Part shown: positions 10,430 through 19,480 of the stretch, one piece after another
Layout of the letters: each line of letters begins with the position of its first letter
Position numbering within the stretch: position 1 is the stretch's first letter
Origin: Planctomycetota bacterium
Lineage (GTDB): Bacteria > Planctomycetota > Phycisphaerae > Phycisphaerales > UBA1924
Reading direction: 5' to 3'
DNA length: 64,000 nucleotides
Assembly: GCA_018242625.1 (NCBI GenBank)
Contig: JAFEBO010000002.1
Location: forward strand, 48,085 to 112,084
Translations under genes and position numbers: made by a program
The notes under the pieces: model-generated
What the model was told of the DNA's origin: nothing
What the model saw: the letters and a program-made list of their open reading frames with translations, nothing else
Databases searched by the model: none

Positions 10430-11512
10430 ATGGACTTTGACCGTTTACTGAGCAAGGCGATCGAAACCGGTGCGTCCGATGTTCACCTGCAGGCGGACTC
10501 GCCGCCCATGTTCCGTCTCGGCAACAACATCCGGCTTGTGGAGGGCCCCCCCATCACCGAGCCCGAGATGGAGTCGACCCTCAAGGCCATGGTCCCTCGC
10601 CATATGGCGGAGGAAAACCTCGCGACAGCCGCCGTGCGCGGGCTGGATTTCTCCTACACGACAGCCTCCGGAGCCCGATTCCGCTGCAGCGCCTTCCGCA
10701 CACGCGGCCGCTTCGGGATGACGATGCGGGCCATCAAGGCGTCCGTCCCGTCGATCGAAGCCCTCAAGTTGCCCAAGGTTCTCCGCGACATAGCCCTCTC
10801 CCGGCGCGGTCTCACCCTTGTGACGGGCACGACAGGCAGCGGCAAGAGCACGACGCTCGCGGCGATGATCGACCTCATCAACGAGAATTACCGCACCAAG
10901 ATCATCACCGTCGAGGACCCCATCGAATACGTGCACCCCTGCAAAAAGGCCCTTGTCACCCAGATCGAAGTCGGCTCCGACACATCGTCCTTCGATCAGG
11001 CCCTGCGCCAGGCGCTCCGGCAGGACCCGGACGTGATCCTTGTCGGAGAACTGAGAGACGTGGAGACGCTGCGCACCGCGCTGCGTGCGGCGGACACCGG
11101 CCACCAGGTCTTCTCGACCGTGCACAGCGCCAACGCGCCGCAGACAATCGAACGCATCATCGCGATGTTCCCCTCCAATGAGCACAAACTGCTCCTGGCG
11201 CAGCTCGCGAACTCGATCGAGGCGATCATCTCGCAGCGGCTCATCACCGGCCGCGACGACAAGCGCCGGCCCGCGATCGAGATCCTGCGGGGCGGTCCGG
11301 TGACCGCCCGGTACATCCTGGAAGGGAAAATCGCGGAACTCGCCAACTATCTCCAGATGGGAGAGGCGGGAATGCAGAGCTTCGACCAGCATATTCTCGG
11401 GATGTACCAGGCCGAGGAGATCAGCGGCACCGAGGCGATGCGGTTCGCGACCAACCCCGAGGCGATGGGGATGGGAATGCGCGGGATCAAGCGGACAGCG
11501 GGCATCGCCTAG
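10430..11512 (+). CDS. PilT/PilU-type twitching motility ATPase
   Basis: Hexameric secretion ATPase that powers type IV pilus retraction at the inner membrane. In 360 residues it has the PAS-like N-terminal domain, Walker A GTTGSGKST (133-141), Asp box TVEDPIE (160-166), Walker B VILVGELRD (202-210) and His box STVHS (229-233). The C-terminal AIRNLIRE-type motif of PilT is not present. The matching stretch (VTARYILEGKIAEL, then GMQSFDQHILGMY) is closer to PilU, so the gene may encode the accessory retraction ATPase; I leave the symbol blank for that reason. It begins 41 nt after gyrA, and two STAS genes follow within 15 and 43 nt, suggesting a motility or signalling unit. No other pilus genes are in the window. 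Confidence 0.93.
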   Translation: MDFDRLLSKAIETGASDVHLQADSPPMFRLGNNIRLVEGPPITEPEMESTLKAMVPRHMAEENLATAAVRGLDFSYTTASGARFRCSAFRTRGRFGMTMRAIKASVPSIEALKLPKVLRDIALSRRGLTLVTGTTGSGKSTTLAAMIDLINENYRTKIITVEDPIEYVHPCKKALVTQIEVGSDTSSFDQALRQALRQDPDVILVGELRDVETLRTALRAADTGHQVFSTVHSANAPQTIERIIAMFPSNEHKLLLAQLANSIEAIISQRLITGRDDKRRPAIEILRGGPVTARYILEGKIAELANYLQMGEAGMQSFDQHILGMYQAEEISGTEAMRFATNPEAMGMGMRGIKRTAGIA

Positions 11513-11522
11513 CGAGGAAGAG

Positions 11523-11882
11523 ATGCCGGAACCAACATCGCAGGAAAAACATCCCGGGGCCGTCGTTGTCCGCGTTCTGCACGACAAACTCGACGAGAGC
11601 AATCTCTCGGGCGTGCGGGCGGCCATCTCAAAGGCGGCGGAAGAATCGCCCGGCGACGCGATCGTGCTCGACATGACGTCCGTCTCGTTCATGCCCAGCG
11701 TCTCGCTCGGCGGCCTGATCCAGCTCGCCCATTTCTTCCGGGCGCGAAAGCAGCGGTTTGTGCTCGCCAGCCTTCAGCCCACCGTCCGGGAGATGCTCGT
11801 ACTCACGCGGCTGGACCGGATTTTCGAGGTCCAGGGCTCCCTCCCGGAATTCATCGCCTCGTTGAGCTCCGCCCGGGCCTGA
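11523..11882 (+). CDS. STAS-domain protein (anti-sigma factor antagonist-like)
   Basis: A 119-residue single-domain protein of the SpoIIAA/STAS fold. The segment IVLDMTSVSFMPSVSLGGLIQLA corresponds to the family's core strand and the loop before helix 2. One of its serines (PSVS) takes the place of the phosphorylatable Ser of anti-sigma antagonists, although the usual DSSG is not exact. The C-terminal half (FVLASLQPTVREMLVLTRLDRIFEV) is typical of the family. It starts 10 nt after the pilus ATPase gene, with GAGGAAGAG just before the ATG, so it is likely cotranscribed with it. Proteins of this type form partner-switching pairs with HATPase kinases; none is visible nearby. Distance from DSSG makes phospho-regulation uncertain. 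Confidence 0.8.
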   Translation: MPEPTSQEKHPGAVVVRVLHDKLDESNLSGVRAAISKAAEESPGDAIVLDMTSVSFMPSVSLGGLIQLAHFFRARKQRFVLASLQPTVREMLVLTRLDRIFEVQGSLPEFIASLSSARA

Positions 11883-11912
11883 CGCGGTCCGGCACTCCCG
11901 GATGCGATCCGC

Positions 11913-11918
11913 TAGAAT
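11913..11918 (+). promoter_or_regulatory. -10-like TAGAAT 7 nt before the second STAS gene
   Basis: TAGAAT followed by 7 nt and ATG 11926. No ribosome-binding site fits between, so a leaderless transcript is likely. It belongs to the TAnnnT-N6/7-start pattern described in the findings. Confidence 0.5.
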
Positions 11919-11925
11919 CCGCCGC

Positions 11926-12270
11926 ATGTCCACGGATTGGTCCGATTCGATTGTGATTGCCGACCTCGCCGACGAGCCCAGCCTCTCCGAGGAGTTGTCT
12001 TCCATCGCCGACAGGCTCGGCACCAAGAGCAACCCGGTCCCCAGCGTGGTGCTCAATTTCGCGAACGTCACGTACGTGAACAGTTCGAACCTGGCTTCAC
12101 TGCTCAAGATCCGTAAGCTTCTCGTGGAGAACAAGCGAGGCCTGCGCCTCTGCAGCCTCTCGGACGACGTGCAGTCGGTGATGGCCGTGACGGGACTGGA
12201 CAAGATCTTTCGATTCGCGCCGGATCCGATGACGGCCCTGGCCTCGCTCCAGCTTGAAGACTCGAAGTAG
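11926..12270 (+). CDS. second STAS-domain protein
   Basis: A 114-residue STAS-fold protein. VVLNFANVTYVNSSNLASLLKI matches the family's central strand and phospho-loop. NSSN takes the place of DSSG, which keeps two serines but replaces the Asp. RGLRLCSLSDDVQSVMAVTGLDKIFRF is the usual C-terminal half. The start is put at ATG 11926 rather than the in-frame ATG at 11902, because STAS homology begins here and the -10-like hexamer lies between the two. It is divergent in sequence from the preceding STAS gene, so the pair is not a recent duplication. A role in partner switching or as an adaptor near the pilus motor is inference. Confidence 0.78.
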   Translation: MSTDWSDSIVIADLADEPSLSEELSSIADRLGTKSNPVPSVVLNFANVTYVNSSNLASLLKIRKLLVENKRGLRLCSLSDDVQSVMAVTGLDKIFRFAPDPMTALASLQLEDSK

Positions 12271-12375
12271 CGCCCGGGTCGCCCGCCCTCCCACCTCCCC
12301 CCTACCCCGCCCGGAGCAGGGGATTTCCACACTTTTCCACGCCCTTGGTATGCTCCGCATGACGCGGGAGGCATC

Positions 12376-12846
12376 ATGGGCAAGCTTGTCGGTGTCGTCG
12401 TCTCTTCTCTTGTGCTCTCGGGCGGCATGTGCGCGCTCTGGGCGTGCGAATCGGATAAGGCTCATCACGGGCCGAGCGCTCCCTCGATCCAGAATCTGGC
12501 CGGGACCTGGACGCTGGACTCACTTCTGGGTCAGCCGTTTGCCCAGCTTGTCCCCCAGGATGCCGCGGCAAAGCGTCCCACCCTCGATATCCGACCGGAC
12601 GGAAAAGTGAGCGGTTTCGCGGGCGTCAACCGGCTCACCAGCAGCCTCGACGTCGAAGGCGTCAAGAAGGGCCAGTTCAAGCTGTCGCCCGCCGCCGTCA
12701 CTCGGATGGCCGGACCGGCCTACGCCATGGCCCTTGAATCAAAGTACCTCGATGCGCTCAACAAGGCGACCGGTTTCCGGATGGAAGGGTCGTCGCTGGT
12801 GCTCCTGGACGGAACAACCGAAATGGCCAGCTTCACGCGGAGCTGA
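12376..12846 (+). CDS. META-domain lipoprotein (HslJ-like)
   Basis: A 156-residue exported lipoprotein. The N-terminus has a hydrophobic segment ending in a lipobox-like LWAC (Cys24), which predicts lipidation and membrane anchoring. The rest fits a META domain: LAGTWTLDSLLGQPF at the start, then IRPDGKVSGFAGVNRL matching the family's 'dGrvsGf.GCNr' core (here without the Cys), and a closing LVLLDGTTEMASFTR strand. META domains occur in HslJ and in stress-associated outer-membrane lipoproteins; the molecular activity is not established. ATG 12376 has GGGAGG 5 nt upstream. The next gene is convergent, 15 nt away. Confidence 0.8.
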   Translation: MGKLVGVVVSSLVLSGGMCALWACESDKAHHGPSAPSIQNLAGTWTLDSLLGQPFAQLVPQDAAAKRPTLDIRPDGKVSGFAGVNRLTSSLDVEGVKKGQFKLSPAAVTRMAGPAYAMALESKYLDALNKATGFRMEGSSLVLLDGTTEMASFTRS

Positions 12847-12861
12847 TGCCGGCAGACGCGA

Positions 12862-14472
12862 TCACTTCGTCACTTCGATCACGCTCTGCTTGGGCGGAGC
12901 CTGCTCGGGCATCTGCACGGGCGGCAGCTGACCCGAAGGCGCCGCGGGAATCTGAACCGGCGCCTGCTGCGTGGGCTGCACGGGCACACCCTGGAGCAGA
13001 TCAACACGCACAGGCGTGATCACGTTGAGTTTCAGGTCCTTGTCGACACTCGCTTCACCAATCACGCCGACGATCTGACCCAGCTTGCCGTCGAGCGCGA
13101 ACCGCGGATCGGGCTTGATGTAGCCCAGCGTGCGGGGCACACTGGTGCCGACGCTCTGGATGCGGTACATGAGCGGCAGCGTGTCGCCGTTATAGACCGT
13201 GCTGGGCTGCAGTTGCCCCACGATGCTGTAAACACGGGTGGCTTCGACCTGGGCCACGTTCTGCAGCACCTGCTGATTGCGCTGCTGATCGGCCGAGGTT
13301 CCGTTGAGCAGAGCAAGCTGCTGCTCGCGCAGGTCTTTGCGGAACTTGAGAATGTTGAGCCGCTGCTCGAGCAGCGCACGCTGACGCGGGCTCGCCTGGC
13401 CGCTCAGATCCTGAATGGCCTTTTCGTACTGCACAATAAGTGTTTCGTACTCGGCCTCCCCCAGCGGCTGCGCGTTCACCCGGTCAAAGGCCTGGTCGAG
13501 TTCCTTGATCCTGGCGGCCGTCCGCATGTTCTGCGACACGGGCGCGGGGCTCGCCGCCGGGACCATCGCCGGCATGGTTGCAACCGCCGGAGCAGGCGCC
13601 GGGGCAGTCGCGGGAGCGGCGGCAGGAGCCGCAGCGGGAGCCGGACTCGGGGCCGGCGAAGTGCTCGCGGGGCTCGACGTCGGGGTCGTGCCCGCCGGGG
13701 CCGCGGCCTGGCTGATCGAAACCGGCGCGGGAGCCGGGGGAGCTCCGGCGGTGCCGGACGTGTTGATCGGCGTCACAAGACTCGTATCGGGCTTGGCAGG
13801 CTCGGGCTGCTTGACCGGAACGGGATCTACGGGCTTGGAGGGAGCTGCCGCAACCGGGGCAGCAGCCACCGGGGCCGTGGGCGACGGCGCGGGCGCCGAG
13901 GCAGCGGCGGCATCCGGCACAGCGCCACCCTTGGAACGGAAAGCGTTTACTTCATCAGCCGTCGCCTTACGGAGGTTCTTGGATTCGGTAAACGCCCGGG
14001 CCTCGGCGGGGGCGGCCACGCGATAGGCAACCACGCCCGCGCCGTTCGAAGCTTCCTCAACCTGCAGCACATTCATGCTCGTGCCGGCCGGGATCGCGTT
14101 TGTCACAAGCGCCTTCCAACTCCCGGCGAAGCCCGACGTCGGATTTGGCGCACGCAACCGGCTGTTCTTGCTCAGCTTGAGCGTCTTCGTGGCGGCGTCG
14201 TACGTCGCATCATCCGCGGGCACAAACGCGTACGAACCAGCCGGATAGCTGATTCGCGACCAGTTGGCGCTCTCGCCATCCACGATCACGATCACGCCCT
14301 GCTTGGCTTCGCCCACCCGATAGAACTGGGCCGTGTCTCCCGAGTGCATATCCGCCGAAGCAGTCACAACGATCGCGGGGTACGGCGCAACATCCTTCAT
14401 CTGAGCGAGCGCAAACCCGGGAATGCCGGCAACCAGAGCGACGATTCCAACACGGGTGATCTGGGTCAACAT
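12862..14472 (-). CDS. exported SH3-like protein with long Pro/Ala linker
   Basis: A 536-residue secreted protein. A signal peptide (IVALVAGIPGFALAQ) is followed by a region of about 80 residues with features of a bacterial SH3-like domain: DMHSGDTAQFYRVGE, VIVDGESANWSRISYPAGSYAFV, then SKNSRLRAPN. A second small folded part is followed by about 150 residues of Pro/Ala-rich low complexity (residues 185-330), then a helical, charged segment (AARIKELDQAFDRVNAQ...), and a last domain ending in a Gln/Pro-rich tail. The final domain (GQIVGVIGEASVDKDLKLNVITPVRVDLL) resembles an OB-like or SH3-like fold binding at the envelope, but I cannot name it. GGAG lies upstream of the ATG. It is divergent from sua5. 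An envelope role is likely; no enzymatic motif is visible. Confidence 0.75.
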   Translation of the reverse strand: MLTQITRVGIVALVAGIPGFALAQMKDVAPYPAIVVTASADMHSGDTAQFYRVGEAKQGVIVIVDGESANWSRISYPAGSYAFVPADDATYDAATKTLKLSKNSRLRAPNPTSGFAGSWKALVTNAIPAGTSMNVLQVEEASNGAGVVAYRVAAPAEARAFTESKNLRKATADEVNAFRSKGGAVPDAAAASAPAPSPTAPVAAAPVAAAPSKPVDPVPVKQPEPAKPDTSLVTPINTSGTAGAPPAPAPVSISQAAAPAGTTPTSSPASTSPAPSPAPAAAPAAAPATAPAPAPAVATMPAMVPAASPAPVSQNMRTAARIKELDQAFDRVNAQPLGEAEYETLIVQYEKAIQDLSGQASPRQRALLEQRLNILKFRKDLREQQLALLNGTSADQQRNQQVLQNVAQVEATRVYSIVGQLQPSTVYNGDTLPLMYRIQSVGTSVPRTLGYIKPDPRFALDGKLGQIVGVIGEASVDKDLKLNVITPVRVDLLQGVPVQPTQQAPVQIPAAPSGQLPPVQMPEQAPPKQSVIEVTK

Positions 14473-14624
14473 GGGAGACTCCGTTCAAATCGATAGACTG
14501 GCGGTCGATCGGCGATCCATTCGCCAGAGGACTACTTTACGCGCCAAGAATGCCACGTTTGTAGCCACTGAACATCGGAACGCATGTCTTTTTTCCAGAA
14601 GTACTTATGATGGCCTGAACCCCC

Positions 14625-15638
14625 ATGGACGGCCAACCGGAACAAATCGCGGCGGCAGTTACCCGCCTTCGGGAGGGCGGCCTGGTGGCCTTTCCGACCG
14701 AAACCGTTTATGGACTCGGGGCCGATGCACTGCGCGCCGATGCCGTTCAAAAGGTCTTTGAGGCAAAGGGGCGGCCCGCCAGCAATCCCCTGATCGTCCA
14801 TGTCGCGGACGAAGCAATGGCCGCGCGGGTGGTCGCGTCCTGGCCCGCCGAAGCCCGCAAGCTCGCGGAGCGATTCTGGCCCGGACCGCTTTCGATCGTG
14901 CTTCCCAAGGCTCCCGTGGTTCCGGCCATTGTGACCGGCGGCGGCCCCAACGTCGCCGTCCGATGCCCCGCGCACCCGCTCACGCTCGCGCTCATCGCGG
15001 CGTTCGATGGACCGCTGGTTGGCCCGAGCGCCAATGTTTCCGGATTCGTCTCCCCGACAACTGCGGCGCACGTGCGTGAGGCCTTTGACGAGCGCGATGT
15101 GCTGGTGCTCGATGGCGGCGACTGCGTCGGCGGAATCGAGAGCACGGTCGTCTCGGTGGTGGGCGGCAAGGCCCGCGTCCTGCGGAGCGGACTGATCGAT
15201 GCCGCCGTGATCGGCGAAGTGCTCGGACGCGAAGTGGAGTGCGCAGACTCCGGATCCATCAGCGTAACGCCCAACGCCTCAACACCGGCGGAGTCCCCCG
15301 GGCAGCTTAGTTCGCACTACGCACCACGGGCCAAGGCGGTGTTGGTGGATGCAGGCCAGATAAAGCGCGTTGTGCTGGGTGTAAAGGGCGAATGCGTAGT
15401 GATCGCCCGGGAAGAGGAAGAAGGCTTGCCGGAAGCCGATGCTCTTTCTTCCCAAGGCAAGCCGCATGTCATTCGCATGCCGCGCGATGCAAAGGGATAC
15501 GCGCGAAGGCTCTACGCGGCGCTTCGCGAGGCGGATGCATTGCACCCCGAACTGATTGTCATCGTCACGCCGCCGGATCAGAGCGTGCATCCGGTTTGGC
15601 GGGCGGTGCGGGATCGACTCAAGCGGGCGACGGCTTAG
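14625..15638 (+). CDS. L-threonylcarbamoyladenylate synthase (Sua5 type)
   Basis: Makes threonylcarbamoyl-AMP from Thr, bicarbonate and ATP, the first step of the t6A37 modification of ANN-decoding tRNAs. Of its 337 residues, about 1-200 form the YrdC/TsaC catalytic domain: GGLVAFPTETVYGLGADA, KGRPASNPLIVHV, FWPGPLSIVLP, VAVRCPAHP and GPSANVSGFVSPT. The remainder is the Sua5 C-terminal domain joined by a linker, with PGQLSSHYAPRAKAVL as its conserved lead-in. This makes it the long Sua5 form rather than short TsaC. ATG 14625 lacks a ribosome site; TATGAT lies 13 nt upstream, suggesting a very short leader. The neighbouring DinB-like gene is convergent. Confidence 0.95.
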   Translation: MDGQPEQIAAAVTRLREGGLVAFPTETVYGLGADALRADAVQKVFEAKGRPASNPLIVHVADEAMAARVVASWPAEARKLAERFWPGPLSIVLPKAPVVPAIVTGGGPNVAVRCPAHPLTLALIAAFDGPLVGPSANVSGFVSPTTAAHVREAFDERDVLVLDGGDCVGGIESTVVSVVGGKARVLRSGLIDAAVIGEVLGREVECADSGSISVTPNASTPAESPGQLSSHYAPRAKAVLVDAGQIKRVVLGVKGECVVIAREEEEGLPEADALSSQGKPHVIRMPRDAKGYARRLYAALREADALHPELIVIVTPPDQSVHPVWRAVRDRLKRATA

Positions 15639-15656
15639 CAAAGCGCCGCCTCGGCG

Positions 15657-16151
15657 TCAGAAGATCCCGGGAAGGCCGAGGGCTTTGCGGATGGATGCGA
15701 GCTGGCCGGTGTGCCAGCCGTCGTGCCACGCGGCCTTGTTCAGGGCGTCCATCTTGTCGGAACAGAAACCCCCGGTCTCGACCGCCGTCGGCTGCGCGAG
15801 TTCGGCATCGTTGAGCTTTTGGGCCGCGGCGATAAACGCCGCGTAGGCGGCATCCGCGTGCTTTTTTACTTCGACAAAGGGCGGATAGACCTTGGGATCC
15901 GACGAAGGTTTGCTGCCCATTCCGAAGAGGCCGTTGTAGGTATCGGGGATGGGATGCATCGCGCCGTCGAAGACGGACTTGAACCAGGCGTAGGTCGTCG
16001 CGAGGTGGCCAACGGTCCAGATCGCGTTGTTGTCCGTCGCCGTGGGCTGGAAGGTTGCCTTCGCGTCCGGAATGCCGGTCAGGGCCTTGTTGACCAGGGC
16101 GTGGGCGAATTCGAGCAGTTGGACGGCGCGGTCACGGGTAGCGGTCGACAT
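15657..16151 (-). CDS. DinB-like four-helix metalloprotein
   Basis: A 164-residue protein of the DinB/YfiT-like superfamily, mostly helical. Its three candidate metal-binding His residues are where the family has them: one in WTVGHLATTYAWF and two in AAWHDGWHTGQLASIRKALGLP near the end. Members bind divalent metal, and some act as thiol S-transferases; others are uncharacterised, so no substrate is proposed. ATG 16151 is chosen because GAGGAG lies 7 nt upstream, and because the residues of the longer frame (to 16199) do not look like family sequence. It stands alone, convergent with sua5. Confidence 0.85.
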   Translation of the reverse strand: MSTATRDRAVQLLEFAHALVNKALTGIPDAKATFQPTATDNNAIWTVGHLATTYAWFKSVFDGAMHPIPDTYNGLFGMGSKPSSDPKVYPPFVEVKKHADAAYAAFIAAAQKLNDAELAQPTAVETGGFCSDKMDALNKAAWHDGWHTGQLASIRKALGLPGIF

Positions 16152-16350
16152 CGAAAGACTCCTCAGGGCTTTATTGGACGGTGATTCTTCACGATACACA
16201 GGCAGGAAGAGCGACGGCGAAGCCCCTCCGAACGACTACTGTTGATCCCCTTACCCCCCAGCCGGCCCCGACCGGGTTGGATGAACGACTAAATCAAACG
16301 TCACCGACAAATCTCGAAAAACCGTCGGATGATGCCAGCAGGATAAACGC

Positions 16351-17853
16351 ATGAGCCAGAACGCCACGGACAAGCAGATTCAGATCGCCGTCGCCAAGGG
16401 CGACGGCATCGGGCCCGAGATCATGGACGCGACGCTCGAGCTGTTCAAGGCGGCGGGCGTGATGGATCACGTGCACTTCCGCGAGGTGCGGATGGGGACG
16501 AGCGTGTTTGCCGAGGGCAACAGCCGCGGCATGACCGATGAGGCAATCCGGGTGACGGAGGAGAGCGGGATCCTGTTCAAGGGCCCGATGGAAACCCCCA
16601 AGGGCGGCGGCGGCAAGAGCATCAACGTGACGGCGCGCAAGATGTGGAACGCGTTTGCGAACTACCGCGTCTTTAAGACACTGCCGGGCGTGGAGACGGT
16701 GTATTCCAAGGCGGGGATCCAGCTCGACTTCGCGATCGTGCGCGAGAACATCGAAGACACATACGGCGGCGTCGAGCACCGGCTGAGCAACGACATGATC
16801 CAGTGCAAACGCCTGATCAGCGCACCGGGGAGCGACGAGGTCCACCGCTTCGCGTTCCAGACCGCGCGCCGGCTGGGCGTCAAAAAGGTGCACTGCGGGC
16901 ACAAGGCCAACATCATGAAGATGACCGACGGCCTGTTCCTCGATCGCTTCCGGTCGGTGGCGAAGGACTTCCCGGAGATCGAAACCGGCGACGTGATCGT
17001 CGATGCCCTGTGCATGAACCTCGTGGTGAAGCCGCAGCAGTACCAGATCATCGTGCTCCCCAACCTGCAGGGGGACATCGTCAGCGACCTGTGCGCGGGC
17101 CTGGTGGGCGGTCTCGGCTTTGCCCCGAGCGCCAACATCGGCAATCACATCTCGATCTTCGAGGCCGTGCACGGGACGGCGCCGGATATCGCGGGGCGCG
17201 GGATCGCGAACCCGACCAGCCTCATCCTCTCCGGCATGATGATGCTGCGCCACCTTGGTCTCAATGCGGAGGCCTCGACGATCGAGAACGCGCTCCTGGC
17301 GACGCTCGAGAGCGGCATCCACACCGGCGATTTCGGCGACAAGAGCAAGCCGAGTGTGGGCACCATCGACTTCACGCGGGCGATCATGAACAAGCTGGGC
17401 GAAAAGCCCAGGACTGTGCCGGCGGCGGAAGTGCCCGGGCGCAAGCCCCCAAGCTGGGTACGCGAGGCCAAGCCCAGCGGGCCGCGGGTGCTGCGCACCT
17501 TCAAAAACCTCGTCACACAGGTCGTCGGCTGCGACATCTATCTGGACTCGCCCTTGAGCCCGCTCGCCCTCGCCGAAGAAATGCAGCGTGCGGCGGCCGA
17601 TACGCCGTTCAAACTGACGCTGATTTCCAACCGCGGCACCCAGGTGTGGCCCACGGGGAGCGTCTACACCGAGTGCGTCGATTACTACCGCGTGCGGTTC
17701 GAGCTCAAGGAAGGTGTGACGGCCGGCAGCTTCGGCCAGAGCCGGTGCGTGGCGCTCATGGACAAGATCGCGGAGAGTTTCACCGTCTGCTCGTACGAAC
17801 TCCTGCGCACGTTCGATGGGGTCAAGGGGTATTCACTCGCGCAGGGGCAATGA
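16351..17853 (+). CDS. icd: isocitrate dehydrogenase, long (Thermus-like) form
   Basis: TCA-cycle oxidation of isocitrate to 2-oxoglutarate, in the cytoplasm. The 500-residue product has the isocitrate/isopropylmalate dehydrogenase core. The substrate loop is GGGGKSINVTARKMW, with Ser90, Asn92 and Arg96, and Arg106 follows. ENIEDTYGGVEH and KANIMKMTDGLF are present, as are the metal ligands in DALCMNLV and NLQGDIVSDLCAGLVGG, and HGTAPDIAGRGIANPTSLILS at the cofactor site. About 140 extra C-terminal residues (from SWVREAKPSGPRV) match the extended form seen in Thermus-type enzymes rather than the 416-residue E. coli form. Cofactor choice (NAD or NADP) cannot be settled by eye. AGGA lies just before ATG 16351. 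It appears monocistronic. Confidence 0.9.
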   Translation: MSQNATDKQIQIAVAKGDGIGPEIMDATLELFKAAGVMDHVHFREVRMGTSVFAEGNSRGMTDEAIRVTEESGILFKGPMETPKGGGGKSINVTARKMWNAFANYRVFKTLPGVETVYSKAGIQLDFAIVRENIEDTYGGVEHRLSNDMIQCKRLISAPGSDEVHRFAFQTARRLGVKKVHCGHKANIMKMTDGLFLDRFRSVAKDFPEIETGDVIVDALCMNLVVKPQQYQIIVLPNLQGDIVSDLCAGLVGGLGFAPSANIGNHISIFEAVHGTAPDIAGRGIANPTSLILSGMMMLRHLGLNAEASTIENALLATLESGIHTGDFGDKSKPSVGTIDFTRAIMNKLGEKPRTVPAAEVPGRKPPSWVREAKPSGPRVLRTFKNLVTQVVGCDIYLDSPLSPLALAEEMQRAAADTPFKLTLISNRGTQVWPTGSVYTECVDYYRVRFELKEGVTAGSFGQSRCVALMDKIAESFTVCSYELLRTFDGVKGYSLAQGQ

Positions 17854-18004
17854 GACCCTCGATGCGGGACTGCGGATCGCACCGCCGAGGTTTGGTTCAG
17901 ATTCGTGACGACGGCCGATGATTAAGCCGCGAAGCGGCCTCGTCGGAAGCCGGCGGGCGTGCGCCTTGACCCCTGCCCGGACCGAGCCGCCGGAAGTTGC
18001 AGCA

Positions 18005-19429
18005 TCACTTCCCGCGTTCTTCCTGAAGAGCGAGAATCGATGAGTACGCGACGTAGTACTTGTTGATGTTGCGGACGTAGCGAACCGTCTCGATGCCGAT
18101 CTCCTGCATCGCGATCTGCTCGACATTGTCGAACCAGATGTCCGGGTTGAGGCCTTCAGCCCTGGCTTTCTCGCGGAGCTGGCGGATGCGCCCGGGGCCG
18201 GCGTTGTAGGCGGCGAGCGTGAAATCGACGCGGGGGCCGGGCTTGAGGTCGGGGTCGCTGAAGTAGTTTTCGCGGAGCCAGGCCATGTACTTGATGCCCG
18301 CGTGGATGTTGTTGGACGCGACGGAGATGTCGCCGCACTCCATCTGCCTGGCGGTGCTGGGGAGCACCTGCATCACGCCGATCGCACCGACGCCGCTGCG
18401 CTTGTTCTGATCGAGGCGAGATTCCTGAAAGCCCTGGGCGGCCATCAGCAGCCAGTCGAATTCGTATTTCGCGGCGTACTGCTTGAAGTCCGAGGCGAGC
18501 TGTCCAAGGCGGTCGTTCGTCGGCGGCTGGAGTGATTCCCTGCACCAGCGGGGATCGACAAAGTACCGCTTGAAAAGCATGTTGCCCAGCAGCGTGCCCT
18601 TCTTGTGATCGGCGACGAAACGGTTGAGGCTCGCCAGCAGTTCTCTGGATTCCGGGCGGACGGCGAAAGCGATGTTATTGCCCGAGGCAAGCGCAAGATC
18701 GCTGTGGACGTTCAGATTGGGCAGCACCTTCGCCCACAATTCCGCCACGTGACGGTCGCAGGCCGTGAACGACACCGAGCCGGCGGCGACGAGTTCGAGA
18801 ATGTCATCATTCTCGAGCGGACGCTCGGGGGTGTGGATTCGGATCGGCTTCCTGCCGCGCCTGACAAGTTCATCCGACAGTTGTCGAGCGTGGACGGCGT
18901 AACTGGATCCCTCCACCAGCAGCAATTCCCGCCCGGAAAGACCGTCCAGCGAATCGATCTCCGGGCTCGACGGGCCGCTGACGACCACTTCGCTGACGTC
19001 GGTGATGTACGGATCGGAGAAGGCCACCTTGGTCGCGCGTTCGGGTGTGACGGTGAGATTGGACGCGATGACATCACCCTTGCCATCGAGCAGCGAAGGT
19101 ATGAGATCGTCAAACGCGACGGGCACGAAGATGATGGTGAGCTTGCGGCCATTCTTGCCGAGCGATTTGTTCAGGTAGTCGCGGTAGGCGGTGAGCAGGT
19201 CGTGCGAGAAGCCCATGGGCTGGCCGCGGTCAACGAAGAAGTCGGTGCGCGTCGGGCTGACGAGCACCCGGATGATGCCGAGCTTGAGCATCTCGGGGAG
19301 ATCGTCGTGGCGAAGATCGCCGACGCGCTGGACGAGAACATCCGAGGTCGGCGGCCCCCCCGCTCGCGCGGACAGGCAAAGCAGAAACGCAAGCAAAGAA
19401 GACACCAACACGCGTGCGCCCTTGATCAT
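18005..19429 (-). CDS. membrane-bound lytic transglycosylase, MltF type
   Basis: Peptidoglycan lytic transglycosylase of 474 residues. It has a signal peptide (VLVSSLLAFLLCLSARAG), then a solute-binding (SBP_bac_3-like) module from about residue 45 to 280 (GIIRVLVSPTRTDFF...GFSHDLLTAYRDYL; LDGKGDVIASNLTVTPER). The SLT domain starts near 315 with WLLMAAQGFQESRLDQNKR, where Glu of QES is the expected catalytic acid, then GVGAIGVMQVLPSTA and FTLAAYNAGPGRI. That domain order defines MltF, whose SBP module binds muropeptides. It implies that this planctomycete makes or degrades peptidoglycan, in line with the PBP2 gene elsewhere in the window. A TACACT hexamer lies exactly 6 nt before the ATG and there is no ribosome-binding site, so the mRNA may be leaderless. 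Confidence 0.92.
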   Translation of the reverse strand: MIKGARVLVSSLLAFLLCLSARAGGPPTSDVLVQRVGDLRHDDLPEMLKLGIIRVLVSPTRTDFFVDRGQPMGFSHDLLTAYRDYLNKSLGKNGRKLTIIFVPVAFDDLIPSLLDGKGDVIASNLTVTPERATKVAFSDPYITDVSEVVVSGPSSPEIDSLDGLSGRELLLVEGSSYAVHARQLSDELVRRGRKPIRIHTPERPLENDDILELVAAGSVSFTACDRHVAELWAKVLPNLNVHSDLALASGNNIAFAVRPESRELLASLNRFVADHKKGTLLGNMLFKRYFVDPRWCRESLQPPTNDRLGQLASDFKQYAAKYEFDWLLMAAQGFQESRLDQNKRSGVGAIGVMQVLPSTARQMECGDISVASNNIHAGIKYMAWLRENYFSDPDLKPGPRVDFTLAAYNAGPGRIRQLREKARAEGLNPDIWFDNVEQIAMQEIGIETVRYVRNINKYYVAYSSILALQEERGK

Positions 19430-19435
19430 GCGCGC

Positions 19436-19441
19436 AGTGTA
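19436..19441 (-). promoter_or_regulatory. -10-like TACACT 6 nt before the MltF-type gene
   Basis: Reading the minus strand: TACACT, GCGCGC, then ATG at 19429. It fits the leaderless pattern in this window. Confidence 0.5.
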
Positions 19442-19480
19442 ACGCGGGCGGCCTCTCGAGTTAGTTTGCCGCGGGAGCGA

